Notes: generated from the sequence alone by a model not told the origin. A stretch of 64,000 nucleotides of DNA from Pseudomonas sp. MUP55 (GCF_034043515.1 NZ_CP138214.1:5029501-5093500); one strand, 5' to 3'; shown: positions 24,572 through 33,872, counted from the first letter of the stretch. Numbers and translations: made by a program.

Positions 24572-24700
24572 TTAGACATTCAGCAGGCTGCCGGCCAGCT
24601 CTGTTAATGGTTATGCTGTCAGGTGAATCAATGGGTTTGTAGTAAGTCAGGTGGGTAGCGGCGAATGTCTGGTCCCGTTAGCTGTATAGTTTTAGACATT
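24572..24700. promoter_or_regulatory. Repeated TTAGACATT motifs upstream of hsdR (candidate operator)
   Basis: TTAGACATT is at 24572-24580. AATGTCT at 24664-24670 and AGACATT at 24694-24700 form an inverted pair flanking TGTATAGT, 60-100 bases before the hsdR start. Together with 24441 and 24462 there are five half-sites in 260 bases. No regulator is known for them. Confidence 0.45.
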
Positions 24701-24760
24701 TGCACCCCGCGCCTGGCTCGCCTGGCAGAGATAAGAAAGAACAGGCACAAGGAAGCCGGC

Positions 24761-27700
24761 ATGGTAAGCAAGACCAACGAACAGGCGCTGGAAGCTAGCA
24801 TCGAGAAATACCTGACCGGCACTTGCCTAGAAGAGCAGACGGTGGTCCGGGACAGCGCGGTGACCGTGCCGGCGGGCCTCAACCACGGGTATCAACTGGG
24901 CCGCTCTCAGGATTTCAATGCCCGCTATGCCGTGGATAGCCGCTGCTTGTGGCAATTTCTTGAGGCCAGCCAGGGCGATGATTTGGAACGCCTCAAGCAG
25001 CGCTACGATGATTGGGATTTGCGCATCTTCGAACGCTTCGACCGGCTGGCGAAGAAGTACGGTGCGCTGCACCTGCTCAAGCGCGGCCTGGCCATCGACG
25101 ATATGCACTTCAACCTGATGTACCCCGCGCCGCTTGCCAGCAGTTCGGAGCGGGTCAAACAGCAGTTTGCGGCGAATATCTTTAGCAGCACCCGCCAGGT
25201 GCGTTACTCCCTGAGTAATCAGCTGGAAGAGATCGACCTGGTACTGTTCATCAATGGCTTGCCCTTCGCCACGCTGGAGCTGAAGAACCCCTGGACGGGC
25301 CAGAACGCCCGTTATCACGGGCAAAAGCAGTACAAGCAGGACCGCGACACGGGCCAGCCGCTGCTGCAATTCGGCCGCTGCCTAGTGCACATGACGGTAG
25401 ACACCGACGAGGTCTACATGACCACCAAGTTGGCCGGTGTCGCGACCTTCTTCCTGCCATTCAACAAGGGCCATAACCACGGGGCTGGCAACCCGCCCAA
25501 CCCCGCCGGGCACAAGAGCTCCTACCTGTGGCAGGAGGTTTTCAGCCGCGAAAGTGTGGCCAACATTATCCAGCACTTTGTGCGCCTGGACGGCAGCAGC
25601 AAGATGCCACTGGCCAAGCGTACGCTGTTCTTCCCGCGCTACCACCAACTGGATGTGGTGCGCCGCCTAGTGACGCATGCCAGCCAGCATGGTGTGGGTC
25701 AGCGCTACCTGGTCCAGCACTCGGCCGGCTCGGGCAAATCGAACTCCATCACCTGGGCGGCCTATCAGTTGATAGAAACCTATCCGGCTTCGCTGGAGGT
25801 TGTCGGCGCGCGCGCTCTAGATGTGCCGCTGTTCGACTCGGTCGATTGTGGTGACTGACCGCCGCCTGCTGGACAAGCAATTGCGCGAGAACCTACGCGA
25901 GTTCTCCGAGGTGAAAAACATCATCGCTCCGGCGCTGAAGTCCTCTGACCTCCAGCGGGCGCTGGAGCAGGGAAAAAAAATCATCATTACCACCATCCAG
26001 AAATTCCCGGTGATCGTGGATGGCATCGACGACATGGCCGGCAAACGCTTTGCCGTGATCATCGACGAGGCGCACAGCTCGCAGGACGGTAGCAGCCACG
26101 GCACGATGAACAAGGTGATGGGCGGCGACGAGCAAGACGACACTCAGGAGAAGATCCTCAGCGCCATCAAGAACAGCAAGATGCGCGGAAATGCCTCGTA
26201 CTTTGCCTTCACCGCCACGCCGAAGAACAGCACGCTGGAGAAGTTCGGCGAGCAGCAGGCCGATGGCCGCTTCGCGCCCTTCCACCTGTACTCGATGAAG
26301 CAGGCCATTGAAGAGGGCTTTATCCTCGATGTGCTGGCCAACTACACCACGTACCGCAGCTACTACGAAATTCAGAAGTCCATCGAGGACAATCCGCTGT
26401 TTGACACGCTGAAAGCACAGAAGAAGCTACGCGCCTATGTCGAACGCGACCAGCAGACCATCGACGTTAAGGCTGAGGTGATGCTGGAGCATTTTATTGA
26501 GCAGGTGGTCACGCCGAAAAAGCTTAAGGGCCAGGCCAAGGGCATGGTCATAACCCAAAACATCGAAGCCGCCATCCGTTATCACAAGGCCATCAGCCGC
26601 TTGCTGGCAGCGCGCGGCAACCCGTTCAAGGCGCTAATTGCCTTCTCCGGCGAAAAATTGGTTGATGGTATCGAGTACACCGAAGCCGGCATCAACGGCT
26701 TCGCCGAAGCGGATACGCGAGACAAGTTCGACACCGACGAATACCGATTGCTGGTAGTGGCCAACAAGTACCTGACAGGCTTCGATCAGCCTAAGCTGTG
26801 TGCCATGTACGTGGACAAGAAGCTGCAGTACGTACTCGCTGTGCAAGCGCTGTCGCGCCTTAATCGTGCCGCGCCGAAGTGGGCCAAGAAGACCGAAGAC
26901 CTGTTCGTTCTGGATTTCTTCAACCAGGTGGAGGACATAAAAGCCTCCTTCGACCCGTTTTACACGGCCACCAGCCTGTCCGGAGCAACGGATATCAATG
27001 TGCTGCACGAACTCAAGGACCAGTTGGACGAGGTCGGTGTCTACGAGTGGCCGGAAGTAGAGGCATTCGCCACGCAGTATTTCGACAACGTCGATGCCGA
27101 AAAGCTCGCTGTGCTTATCGATATCGCCGCCGAGCGTTTCGACGTGGAACTAGAGTTGGAGGATGAGGCAAAGGTCGATTTCAAAATCAAGGCCAAGCAG
27201 TTTGTGAAGATCTACGGCCAGATGGCCTCGATCATGCCGTATGAGATTGTGGCCTGGGAAAAGCTTTTCTGGTTCCTCAAGTTCCTGATCCCGAAACTCA
27301 AAGTGCAGGACAAAGACGCCGACGAAATCGACGCTCTGCTCAACTCGGTCGACCTCGCGTCCTATGGGCTGGAACGCGTCAAGTTGAACCACAGCATTGC
27401 GTTGGATGACGCGGAAACCGAGCTGGACCCAGCCAACCCAAATCCGCGCGGGGTACATACTGGTGAGCAGGAAAAAGACCTGCTGGACCAAATCATCCAG
27501 AGCTTCAACGAGCGTTGGTTCCAGGGCTGGGGGGTGACCACGGAAGAAAAGCGCGTGAAGTTCCTGAGCATTCTAAAGGGCATTCAGGAGCATCCGGACT
27601 TTGAGCCAAAGTACCAAAAGAGCCAGGACGAAGACCACCGTGCACTGGCGTTCGAGAAGATTTTCGAGGAAGTCATGCTGATACGCCGCCGCCAGGACCT

Positions 27701-27779
27701 AGAGCTTTACCGGCTGGTAGCCAGTGATGAAGCGCTCAAGTCTTCGTTGCAGCAGAGCATGAGGGGCATGCTGGGCTGA
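24761..27779 (+). pseudogene. hsdR: Type I restriction endonuclease subunit HsdR (set 2), frameshifted
   Basis: Start ATG at 24761 after AAGGAAG. The first frame holds the nuclease domain (DLVLFINGLPFATLELKN, the D and E-x-K of the PD-ExK fold) and Walker A QHSAGSGKSNS, and stops at TGA 25856-25858 after LFDSVDCGD. The second frame resumes with SIVVTDRRLLDKQL, continues through the DEAH box VIIDEAHSSQ and the helicase C-terminal half, and ends at 27779. Removing one base near 25843 (GTCGATTGTGG to GTCATTGTGG) restores LFDSVIVVTDRR and one frame of about 1,005 residues. As written, the motor is cut between Walker A and DEAH, so restriction should be off. Confidence 0.88.
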
Positions 27780-27995
27780 GATATGTGCAAGCTCGGAGTG
27801 TCTCAGCATGTCCGGTCCATACGGCTAAAGCCGTCACGCCCATTCGCATGGAGCTTTAACCTCGAAGTCCTGCAGGGAGCCGAACTCAACAATGACCGTC
27901 CATCGGAAGCCAGGCCACGCAGCATTCCAGCTGGTATTCCAAGGAGTTTATCTGATCAATTATTAGCCAATAAAAACAGATGGCTACAGAGCCGT

Positions 27996-28011
27996 TTCAA
28001 ATCCCCCCGGC
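27996..28011. repeat. Right attachment repeat (attR core)
   Basis: TTCAAATCCCCCCGGC, identical to the tmRNA segment at 11191-11206, followed by CCACCA. A GGTATTCC motif lies at 27933-27940, 55 bases inside the element. Confidence 0.88.
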
Positions 28012-28029
28012 CCACCAATTCGAAGCATC

Positions 28030-28058
28030 AACAAAACCCGCCTTCTGCGGATTTTGTT
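28030..28058 (+). terminator. Probable original ssrA terminator displaced by the island
   Basis: AACAAAACCCGC, loop CTTCT, GCGGATTTTGTT, then TTT: an imperfect 12-base stem directly after attR. In an empty site it would follow the tmRNA CCA end. Confidence 0.7.
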
Positions 28059-28159
28059 GTTTCTGGGCTTTAAAAAGCCCGGGGGAAAGGCCTTCGGAAT
28101 TTTCCTGCAAAAAGTCGCGCCATTGATGAACTCCCCCTCCCGCTCCCACCCCGCTAATC

Positions 28160-28400
28160 TGCCACCGTCGCTGCAAAATCAGCGACCGGGTTTAGCAGCT
28201 CGGTTAATATCAAGGCCTGCAAAGCCACCTTCCTTTCAAGCGATGCTTTCAGCATCCGCTGGATTGCGTTATGGCGGCTGTGCGAGGGGCACTTTCGGGT
28301 GCGCCGGGTTCCTTGATTCCTGGTCTGCTAACCCGCGTACAGTCGCCACCCTTTTCGTTTAGCAGCGATGTCTGGCGACTCCACCAATCAAGGAGTTTCA
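28160..28400 (+). ncRNA. Candidate structured leader RNA before the DUF3077-type gene
   Basis: The stretch has several exact complementary pairs: GTCGCTG/CAGCGAC (28167-28173, 28180-28186), GATGC/GCATC (28242-28246, 28252-28256), CTGCTAA/TTAGCAG (28325-28331, 28359-28365) and AGTCGCCA/TGGCGACT (28341-28348, 28373-28380). The last two interleave, the order expected of an H-type pseudoknot. A second TTAGCAG at 28192-28198 could pair with the same CTGCTAA instead, allowing two states. It ends 23 bases before the gene's ATG. A 39-codon frame from 28243 overlaps and might be a leader peptide. The RNA role is inferred. Confidence 0.5.
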
Positions 28401-28403
28401 GTT

Positions 28404-28659
28404 ATGAAAGATCACCCCCAATCCCCCAACCACCCTCTTCACCCTAGCCCCAGGCATCCCCGCCGAAACCCTGCTGGTCCAAGCCAGTGAAACCCTCGCC
28501 TCGCTGAACGCCATGACTACCGATCTGGCCTTTGAACTGGAAGGCTCGCACCGCCACAAGTTGCTGGCTGCTCAACAGCTGATTGTGCTGGGTGAGTTGC
28601 TGCTGGAGCGGATGCTGGATACTCAGGTAGCCACTATGCAGCCACCTGTCGCAACCTGA
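28404..28659 (+). pseudogene. DUF3077-type small protein, frameshifted at a C tract
   Basis: The ATG at 28404 follows AAGGAGTTT. Its frame reads MKDHPQSPNH and then loses sense, but the +1 frame gives PTTLFTLAPGIPAETLLVQA, SETLASLNAMTTDLAFELEG and HKLLAAQQLIVLGELLLERM up to TGA 28657-28659, the pattern of the small Pseudomonas DUF3077 proteins. Loss of one C from either C5 tract (28415-28419 or 28423-28427) restores one frame of about 84 residues. Function of the family is unknown. The 3' end runs into a moaB remnant. Confidence 0.68.
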
Positions 28660-28817
28660 GCGGGGCCTTTATACAGGTCATCCTTGAGCAGGTTGCGTTC
28701 ACGCAAGCGGCGTCCAGCCTCCAGTAGCCGGCTGATCAACAATTGCCCGGACGTAACACAGACAGCCAATACGGCAATATTCAGCGGTACAAACACGGCA
28801 TCCGACGTTACGCTCAT
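28623..28817 (-). pseudogene. moaB: 5' remnant of moaB (molybdenum cofactor biosynthesis)
   Basis: From the ATG at 28817 the frame reads MSVTSDAVFVPLNIAVLAV, then VTSGQLLISRLLEAGRRLRE and RNLLKDDLYKGPAQVAT before diverging. This follows the MoaB N-terminus (FVPLNIAVLTVSDTR, DTSGQLLVDRL, LLKDDLYKIRAQVAT), with a deletion after AVLAV and an early end near the DUF3077 gene. MoaB adenylates molybdopterin, or is a structural paralogue; this copy cannot be functional. It is divergent from the LysR gene, probably the ancestral pair. Confidence 0.6.
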
Positions 28818-28923
28818 GTCTTTGTCCGGCATGCCGCTATCAATCGAATGCCTTTGAGGCTGTTTCTCCTGCGTTGATCTTGCGCCAATGACGACCGTTC
28901 ACTTACTCCTGGCAGGTGCCTTG

Positions 28924-29820
28924 ATGGACATCAAACAACTCAAATTCCTGATCGCGCTGGAGCAAACCCGCCACTTCGGCCAGGCCGCCGCGCGCTGTCA
29001 TATCACTCAGCCGACGTTGTCGATGCGCCTGCGCAAGCTGGAGGATGAGTTGGGTCTGGAGTTGGTGACCCGTGGTCAGCGGTTCGAAGGCTTTACCGAG
29101 GCCGGTGAGCGGGTGCTGGCCTGGGCCAGGACGTTGCTCGCGGCCCATGACGGGTTGTTCGCTGAAGCGGCGGCGTGTCGGGGGCAGTTGGTGGGTAACT
29201 TGCGTCTGGGGCTGGTGCCGCTCAGTGGTTTTAACCCGATCAGCTACATTCAGGGGCTGTCCCAGACGTTTCCCGAGCTGAAGTTCAGCCTGACGTCCAT
29301 GAGTTCGGACAAGATCATCGAGGCGTTGGGCACCAATCAGTTGGACTTGGGGGTGTGTTACCTGGACCACGTGAACGCCAGTTACCTGGATTTTTTCGAA
29401 CTGGGCGAAACCCGTGTCGGCCTGTTGTACGACACGCGCCACTTTCACTTTGAAGGCAGCGAAATGAGCTGGGAAGACGCTGCCGCATTGCCCCTGGGGA
29501 TGATCAGCACGGGCATGCACTATCGAAAATCCATCGACTTGAGCTTTCGCAGTCGTGGCCTCGACCCCCAGCCTATTCTTGAAAGCGATTCAACGTATCA
29601 ATTGTTCCAGGCGATCCATGAAGGCTTTTGCTGCGCAATCATGCCGTTGGACAGTGCCCTGGAGAGCCCAATTGAAAACCTGGCGTTTATCCAACTGCCG
29701 GACGCCAGCGTGCTCGCGCCGCTGGGCATGGTGATGCGCAAGACCGAACCGCGTTCGGCCATCGCCGAGAAGTGTTTTGCGCACGCAAGAGAGCTGTTTG
29801 CCGCCAAGGGGCAAGGTTAA
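28924..29820 (+). CDS. LysR-family transcriptional regulator
   Basis: 298 residues from the ATG at 28924 (MDIKQLKFLIALEQTRHFGQ); the frame extends upstream to 28888 but the standard LysR start is the one chosen. The N-terminal helix-turn-helix (1-62: AAARCHITQPTLSMRLRKLE) is followed by a periplasmic-binding-like effector domain (about 90-295). The effector is unknown. It faces the moaB remnant, so it may once have controlled molybdenum-related genes or a formate dehydrogenase; that is inference from position only. Confidence 0.92.
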   Translation: MDIKQLKFLIALEQTRHFGQAAARCHITQPTLSMRLRKLEDELGLELVTRGQRFEGFTEAGERVLAWARTLLAAHDGLFAEAAACRGQLVGNLRLGLVPLSGFNPISYIQGLSQTFPELKFSLTSMSSDKIIEALGTNQLDLGVCYLDHVNASYLDFFELGETRVGLLYDTRHFHFEGSEMSWEDAAALPLGMISTGMHYRKSIDLSFRSRGLDPQPILESDSTYQLFQAIHEGFCCAIMPLDSALESPIENLAFIQLPDASVLAPLGMVMRKTEPRSAIAEKCFAHARELFAAKGQG

Positions 29821-29934
29821 CCGGGCCTCACAAAAACCCCACACTCGTTCACGAAGCGTTAAGAAACCCCTCCTTATACTAGCCGGTAGCCATGGCCGCT
29901 CCCCCGAGCGGTCCCCCTGCTCGGTAGTCACTCC

Positions 29935-31374
29935 ATGACGCGTCCCGTTCCCCTGCTGCTCCTGCTCGCTGGTCTGCTGTTTTTCTTCGCCCTGGGCAAC
30001 CATGAACTGCAAGGCTCCACCGAGGCCCGGGTGTCCGGGATCGCCATGGCCATGCACCTGGACAATGACTGGGTGGTGCCGCGCCTGTTTCGCGAGCCGT
30101 TTCTGGAAAAGCCGCCGCTGAGCCTTTGGCTGGATGCCGGGGCGATTCGTGTGTTTGGCGCGAGCACCGGCGCCGTGCGCTTGGCGTCTGCCTTTGCCGG
30201 GTTGTTCAGCGTGATGCTGCTTTACGGCATGCTGCGCCGGTTCGGGCGGCCCAGCACACTGGCGTTCAGCGCGGCGTTGATCCTGGCAACCATGGCCAGC
30301 TATTGGGGCAATGTGCGCGGGGTGGGTGAGGATTCATTGCTCAGCCTGGGGGTGACCGCGGCGTTGCTGGGGTTCTATCAGGCGATGCGCCCCGAGTCGG
30401 AGCGCCAGGGCTCCACGGTGTGGGCCTGGGCGTTATTTACGGCGGGGATGGTCATCGCCACGTTGAGCAAGGGCGTGCTGGGCTTGGCGATGCCGGGGAT
30501 TGTGATTTTCGTCTACCTGGCCTGCACCAGCCTGATGGACAAGCGTCTGCGTCTTGGCGACTGGCTCAAGCCAGCGCTGTTCACGCTGCTGGCCTTGGTG
30601 CCGCTGCTGATCTGGCTGGGGTTTCTGTTTCAACGCGGCGGCATGCAGGCCGTTGGCGAGGTGCTGTGGACCAACAGTGTCGGACGCTTCAGCGGTTCGT
30701 TTGTCGAAGCCGGGCACTACGAGCCGTTCTACTACTACCTGGCCAAACTGCCGGAAGCCTTCCTGCCATGGAACATCCTGGTGTACCTGGGCCTCTGGCA
30801 CTTTCGCAAAAGCCTGGCGAGCAACCGCTACCGCCTGTTTTTCAGCGTATGGCTGGTGGCGCAGTTCACCCTGCTGACCTTGGCCTCCAGCAAACGCACG
30901 GTCTATTTGATGGCACTGACCCCGGCCGCCGCCGTACTGGCTGCCGAATATGCGCGGGTGCTGCTGGAGTGGGTGAGCACACATAAGCCGGCGCTCTACC
31001 GCTACCACCGGCGCATCATCGGCGCCGTGTTCAGCCTGGCCATCGCCTGCTACCTGAGCGCAGCGTTCTGGTTTGCGCCGAAAGCCGATGCGCGTCACTC
31101 ATTCGTGCCCGTCATCAGCCAGGTGCAGCTATTGCAGGATGAGGGCAAACAAGTGGCGCTGTACCAGCCCAATGAACGGATCGCCGGCGCCAGTGTGTTT
31201 TATCTGCAAGCCTATTTGCCGATTCTGCAGACCGAGCCCCAATTGCGCGCATTTCTAAGCGCCAGGCCCGGCAACGTCGCGCTGCTGGACCATACCGATC
31301 GCCTGGATCAGAACGTGACCGTGATCAAGAAAATGTCGGTCAACCGCCAGCCTTACTACTTCGTCGAGCAGTAA
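29935..31374 (+). CDS. Membrane glycosyltransferase, ArnT/PMT family (GT39/GT83-like)
   Basis: 479 residues with about 11 hydrophobic helices. The N-terminus has the GT-C hallmark: an acidic residue in the first periplasmic loop (NHELQGSTEARVSGIAMAMH) and WVVPRLFREPFLEKPPLSLW, closely like ArnT (the TEARYAEIAREM and KPPLxYW pattern). Members use undecaprenyl-phosphate sugars to modify lipid A or other envelope targets. It stands alone, not in an arn operon, so the donor and acceptor are unknown. It is shorter than ArnT (about 550), lacking part of the soluble C-terminal domain. Confidence 0.85.
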   Translation: MTRPVPLLLLLAGLLFFFALGNHELQGSTEARVSGIAMAMHLDNDWVVPRLFREPFLEKPPLSLWLDAGAIRVFGASTGAVRLASAFAGLFSVMLLYGMLRRFGRPSTLAFSAALILATMASYWGNVRGVGEDSLLSLGVTAALLGFYQAMRPESERQGSTVWAWALFTAGMVIATLSKGVLGLAMPGIVIFVYLACTSLMDKRLRLGDWLKPALFTLLALVPLLIWLGFLFQRGGMQAVGEVLWTNSVGRFSGSFVEAGHYEPFYYYLAKLPEAFLPWNILVYLGLWHFRKSLASNRYRLFFSVWLVAQFTLLTLASSKRTVYLMALTPAAAVLAAEYARVLLEWVSTHKPALYRYHRRIIGAVFSLAIACYLSAAFWFAPKADARHSFVPVISQVQLLQDEGKQVALYQPNERIAGASVFYLQAYLPILQTEPQLRAFLSARPGNVALLDHTDRLDQNVTVIKKMSVNRQPYYFVEQ

Positions 31375-31389
31375 GGCCGACGCGGGCCG

Positions 31390-31878
31390 TCAATGCTTGG
31401 TGAGCTTGTCCAGGTAACCCATGGCAAACGCCGAGACCACGAAGGTCATGTGGATGATCACGTACCACATCAGGTGCTGCGGATCGACGTTCTTGGCGTC
31501 CATGAAGATGCGCAACAGGTGGATGGAGGAAATCGCCACGATGGAGGCCGCTACTTTCATCTTCAGCGACGAAGAGTCCATGGTGCCCAGCCAGTTGAGC
31601 TTTTCCTTGTTTTCGTCGATATCGAGTTGCGAGACGAAGTTCTCGTAGCCGGAAATCATCACCATCACCAGCAGACCACCGACCAGGGCCATGTCGATCA
31701 GCGACAACAGCAGCAGGATGACTTCCGCTTCCAGCATGGTGAAGATATTGGGAATCACATGAATGATTTCCTGGAAGAACTTCAGCGCCAGGATCAGCAG
31801 GCCCAGGGAAAGCCCCAGATAGATCGGAGCCAGCAGCCAACGCGAGGCATACATCGTATTTTCGATAAAACGTTCCAT
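31390..31878 (-). CDS. UPF0114 family inner-membrane protein (TIGR00645, YqhA-like)
   Basis: 162 residues with four predicted membrane helices (about 12-32, 50-75, 108-128, 138-158). The start [20 protein letters not shown] and the central [20 protein letters not shown] are typical of the family. Function is not established; membership in small ion-channel-like proteins has been suggested from the fold. It converges with the glycosyltransferase, leaving only 15 bases between stops, and is divergent from the lipoprotein at 32042. Confidence 0.93.
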   Translation of the reverse strand: MERFIENTMYASRWLLAPIYLGLSLGLLILALKFFQEIIHVIPNIFTMLEAEVILLLLSLIDMALVGGLLVMVMISGYENFVSQLDIDENKEKLNWLGTMDSSSLKMKVAASIVAISSIHLLRIFMDAKNVDPQHLMWYVIIHMTFVVSAFAMGYLDKLTKH

Positions 31879-32041
31879 TGAATCTCACACAGCTTGGCTA
31901 AAAATGGCGCCGAGTATACCAGCCGCCACCCGACACCTGTCACCGCGAGAAAACTGAGCCAAAGTGGCATCTGTAAGAGAATTTTTCTGCTAGTGTCGAG
32001 CCCATCAACCAGGCTCGATGATGTCGGACAGGAAAACTCTG

Positions 32042-33865
32042 ATGATGGATGTGCGATCCCCTTTGGCCACGCTCGGCCTGTGTGCGGCGTTGCTGATGGC
32101 CAGCGGCTGCTCCCCCAAAGAAGAGCAGAAGCAGGCCAGCCTCGAAGAGAAAACCAGCCAGTTCGAACAGTCTCTCGATACCATCCAGGACCCCAAGCTG
32201 CGCGACGCCATCGCCGACCTCGGCGGCTCGCTGCTGTTGCTCGAGCGCGCGCGCCTCAAGCTCGCCGCCAAGCCCATCGAAGCCGAATACGGCGAAGACA
32301 CCCTCGCCCTGCTCAAGCACTACCCCACGCCCCAGGCCCTGGTGGACACCTACATCAATGGCCTGTTCGTGTTGCGCAGGGGCTCCCACTCCGACTACCT
32401 GACGGATTTACAGCCGGTGTTTCCGTTCACGTTCAACGCTCCAGACCAGTTCCCCTTTCCCCATGGCCTGGAATGGCAGTCGGTGACGCTAAGCAACAAC
32501 AAAGTCGTGCCCTACCAGCCGGAATGGTCGGAAACCGATCCCGGCATCCAGCTCAGCCCGAGCAGCTCCAACCTGACCAACCCCGACGACCTGACGGTGA
32601 CCTACCCGTTCATCGAGGGTATCGAGACCGAAAACAAGAGCCAGCCGCAACCGGTCAGCCTCAAAGGTGCGATCGAAGTCGCCGCGCCAGGCAAAGTGCT
32701 GGCCTTTGACCTGTCGAAAAAGGACGTGGGGCACCCGCGCACCGAGGGCAATATCACCCTCAACCTGCTCTCGCTGGAGAAGAATTACGCCGAACTCGAA
32801 CTGACCAACAGCGAGCCCCTCGCTGCCGAGCTGGGTGACGACTCGCCGAACCCACTGCTGGTGCAGGCACGGGACGGCACAGGCCAATTTCTCACCCGCT
32901 CAGGCTCAATCAACGAAAATGCCGCCCAAGTGGCGTTTTATGAGCACCAGTTGGCCGAGATGCAAAAGCAGAAGGCCTGGTCCGAGGCATTCGAAAAGCA
33001 GCTCACCGACGCGCAAAAAGCCTTCGAGCATCAACAGAACAGCCATTACGCCAAGGTGTATTTCAACGGGATGGTCGACACGCTGCAGGTCAATGTCCTG
33101 GACTTTTCCAAGGCCACGGTGACCCGCAAGGAGCTGGACCTGCCCGTGATGCGCTTCGACAAAAACAGCCTGCAACAAACCGTGCAGCCCTTGCCGATGC
33201 CGGTCACGGTGTATGACGACGCTGCCGCCAGCTGGCTCAAAGATGCATCGATGACCGAAGAACAGTTGAAAAGCAGCGTCACCATCAGTCAATCGACCGA
33301 AGACGCCAGTGCCGCGAAAGTCGTGTTCGACCACCCTTTCACCTTCAACGACGACCTGGTTGGCGCCGAACGCAACAACAGCGACGCGCCGATCACCTTT
33401 TTCGCGGCCGATGACAAAGGCGAACGCGGCGAACCCATCGAGTTGCCCACCGAAGCGTTCGAGCTGAACGCGGCCAGCGGCACACTGACCTATGACCTCA
33501 ACCTGTTCCCGGAAACCCCGGCGTTCGTGGTCGGCTCGGTGCCATTGTTCCTCGCCACCATCGAGAAGGCCTCGATTGACCCCGCCCAACTGCCCAAGGG
33601 CCTGGCGCTCAAGGACAACGCGCTGATCGTCGACCAGCGCGCGTTTCCCTCCGACAGCTGGCGCTTCTACGCCAAGGACAGCAGCGGCAACTACCTCAAG
33701 GAAATTCTCGGCGTGAGCCACCGCGCCGAGGAATACGGCACGGCGATGTTCGACGTGCATTATTTCTACGGCCAGCCGACCGCCCTGGAAAGCTACCAGC
33801 GCACCGACCTCGACACCGTGCAATATGGCTTCGAGGTCAAACTGGATAAACCGGAAAGCAAATAG
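32042..33865 (+). CDS. Large lipoprotein, function unknown
   Basis: 607 residues from the ATG at 32042, chosen for AGGAAA about 9 bases upstream; the ATGs at 32018 and 32045 are alternatives. The lipobox LLMASGC puts the lipidated Cys near residue 23, followed by SPKEEQKQ; Ser at +2 argues for the outer membrane. A coiled coil (about 30-60 and again 300-345, QLAEMQKQKAWSEAFEKQLT) and repeated beta-rich stretches follow. Phrases such as DSWRFYAKDSSGNYLKEILG look like a conserved Pseudomonas protein, but I cannot assign a function. It is monocistronic. Confidence 0.85.
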   Translation: MMDVRSPLATLGLCAALLMASGCSPKEEQKQASLEEKTSQFEQSLDTIQDPKLRDAIADLGGSLLLLERARLKLAAKPIEAEYGEDTLALLKHYPTPQALVDTYINGLFVLRRGSHSDYLTDLQPVFPFTFNAPDQFPFPHGLEWQSVTLSNNKVVPYQPEWSETDPGIQLSPSSSNLTNPDDLTVTYPFIEGIETENKSQPQPVSLKGAIEVAAPGKVLAFDLSKKDVGHPRTEGNITLNLLSLEKNYAELELTNSEPLAAELGDDSPNPLLVQARDGTGQFLTRSGSINENAAQVAFYEHQLAEMQKQKAWSEAFEKQLTDAQKAFEHQQNSHYAKVYFNGMVDTLQVNVLDFSKATVTRKELDLPVMRFDKNSLQQTVQPLPMPVTVYDDAAASWLKDASMTEEQLKSSVTISQSTEDASAAKVVFDHPFTFNDDLVGAERNNSDAPITFFAADDKGERGEPIELPTEAFELNAASGTLTYDLNLFPETPAFVVGSVPLFLATIEKASIDPAQLPKGLALKDNALIVDQRAFPSDSWRFYAKDSSGNYLKEILGVSHRAEEYGTAMFDVHYFYGQPTALESYQRTDLDTVQYGFEVKLDKPESK

Positions 33866-33872
33866 CCCGTGG

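Larger units (their letters stand above)
11191..28011. mobile_element. Genomic island integrated at the 3' end of ssrA
   Basis: The element is about 16.8 kb and is bounded by the 16-base direct repeat TTCAAATCCCCCCGGC at 11191-11206 (inside ssrA) and 27996-28011. A P4-type integrase lies next to the left repeat. Cargo: a second recombinase, two type I restriction-modification sets, an ATPase, and IS66 debris. Base composition is patchwork: 15.4-19.6 kb is clearly AT-rich, while 20.5-27.8 kb is GC-rich. There are no conjugation or phage structural genes, so it is a defence island that would need help to move. The right repeat continues CCCACCA where ssrA has CTCCACCA, a one-base difference. 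Confidence 0.9.

Noticed and set aside
27783..28073. 96-codon frame across attR
   Set aside because: It runs through the attachment repeat and the displaced terminator; no ribosome site and no protein-like pattern.
28054..28362. 102-codon frame over the leader of the DUF3077 gene
   Set aside because: It overlaps the paired RNA segments and has no ribosome site; only its last 39 codons (from 28243) might be a leader peptide, noted in the leader entry.
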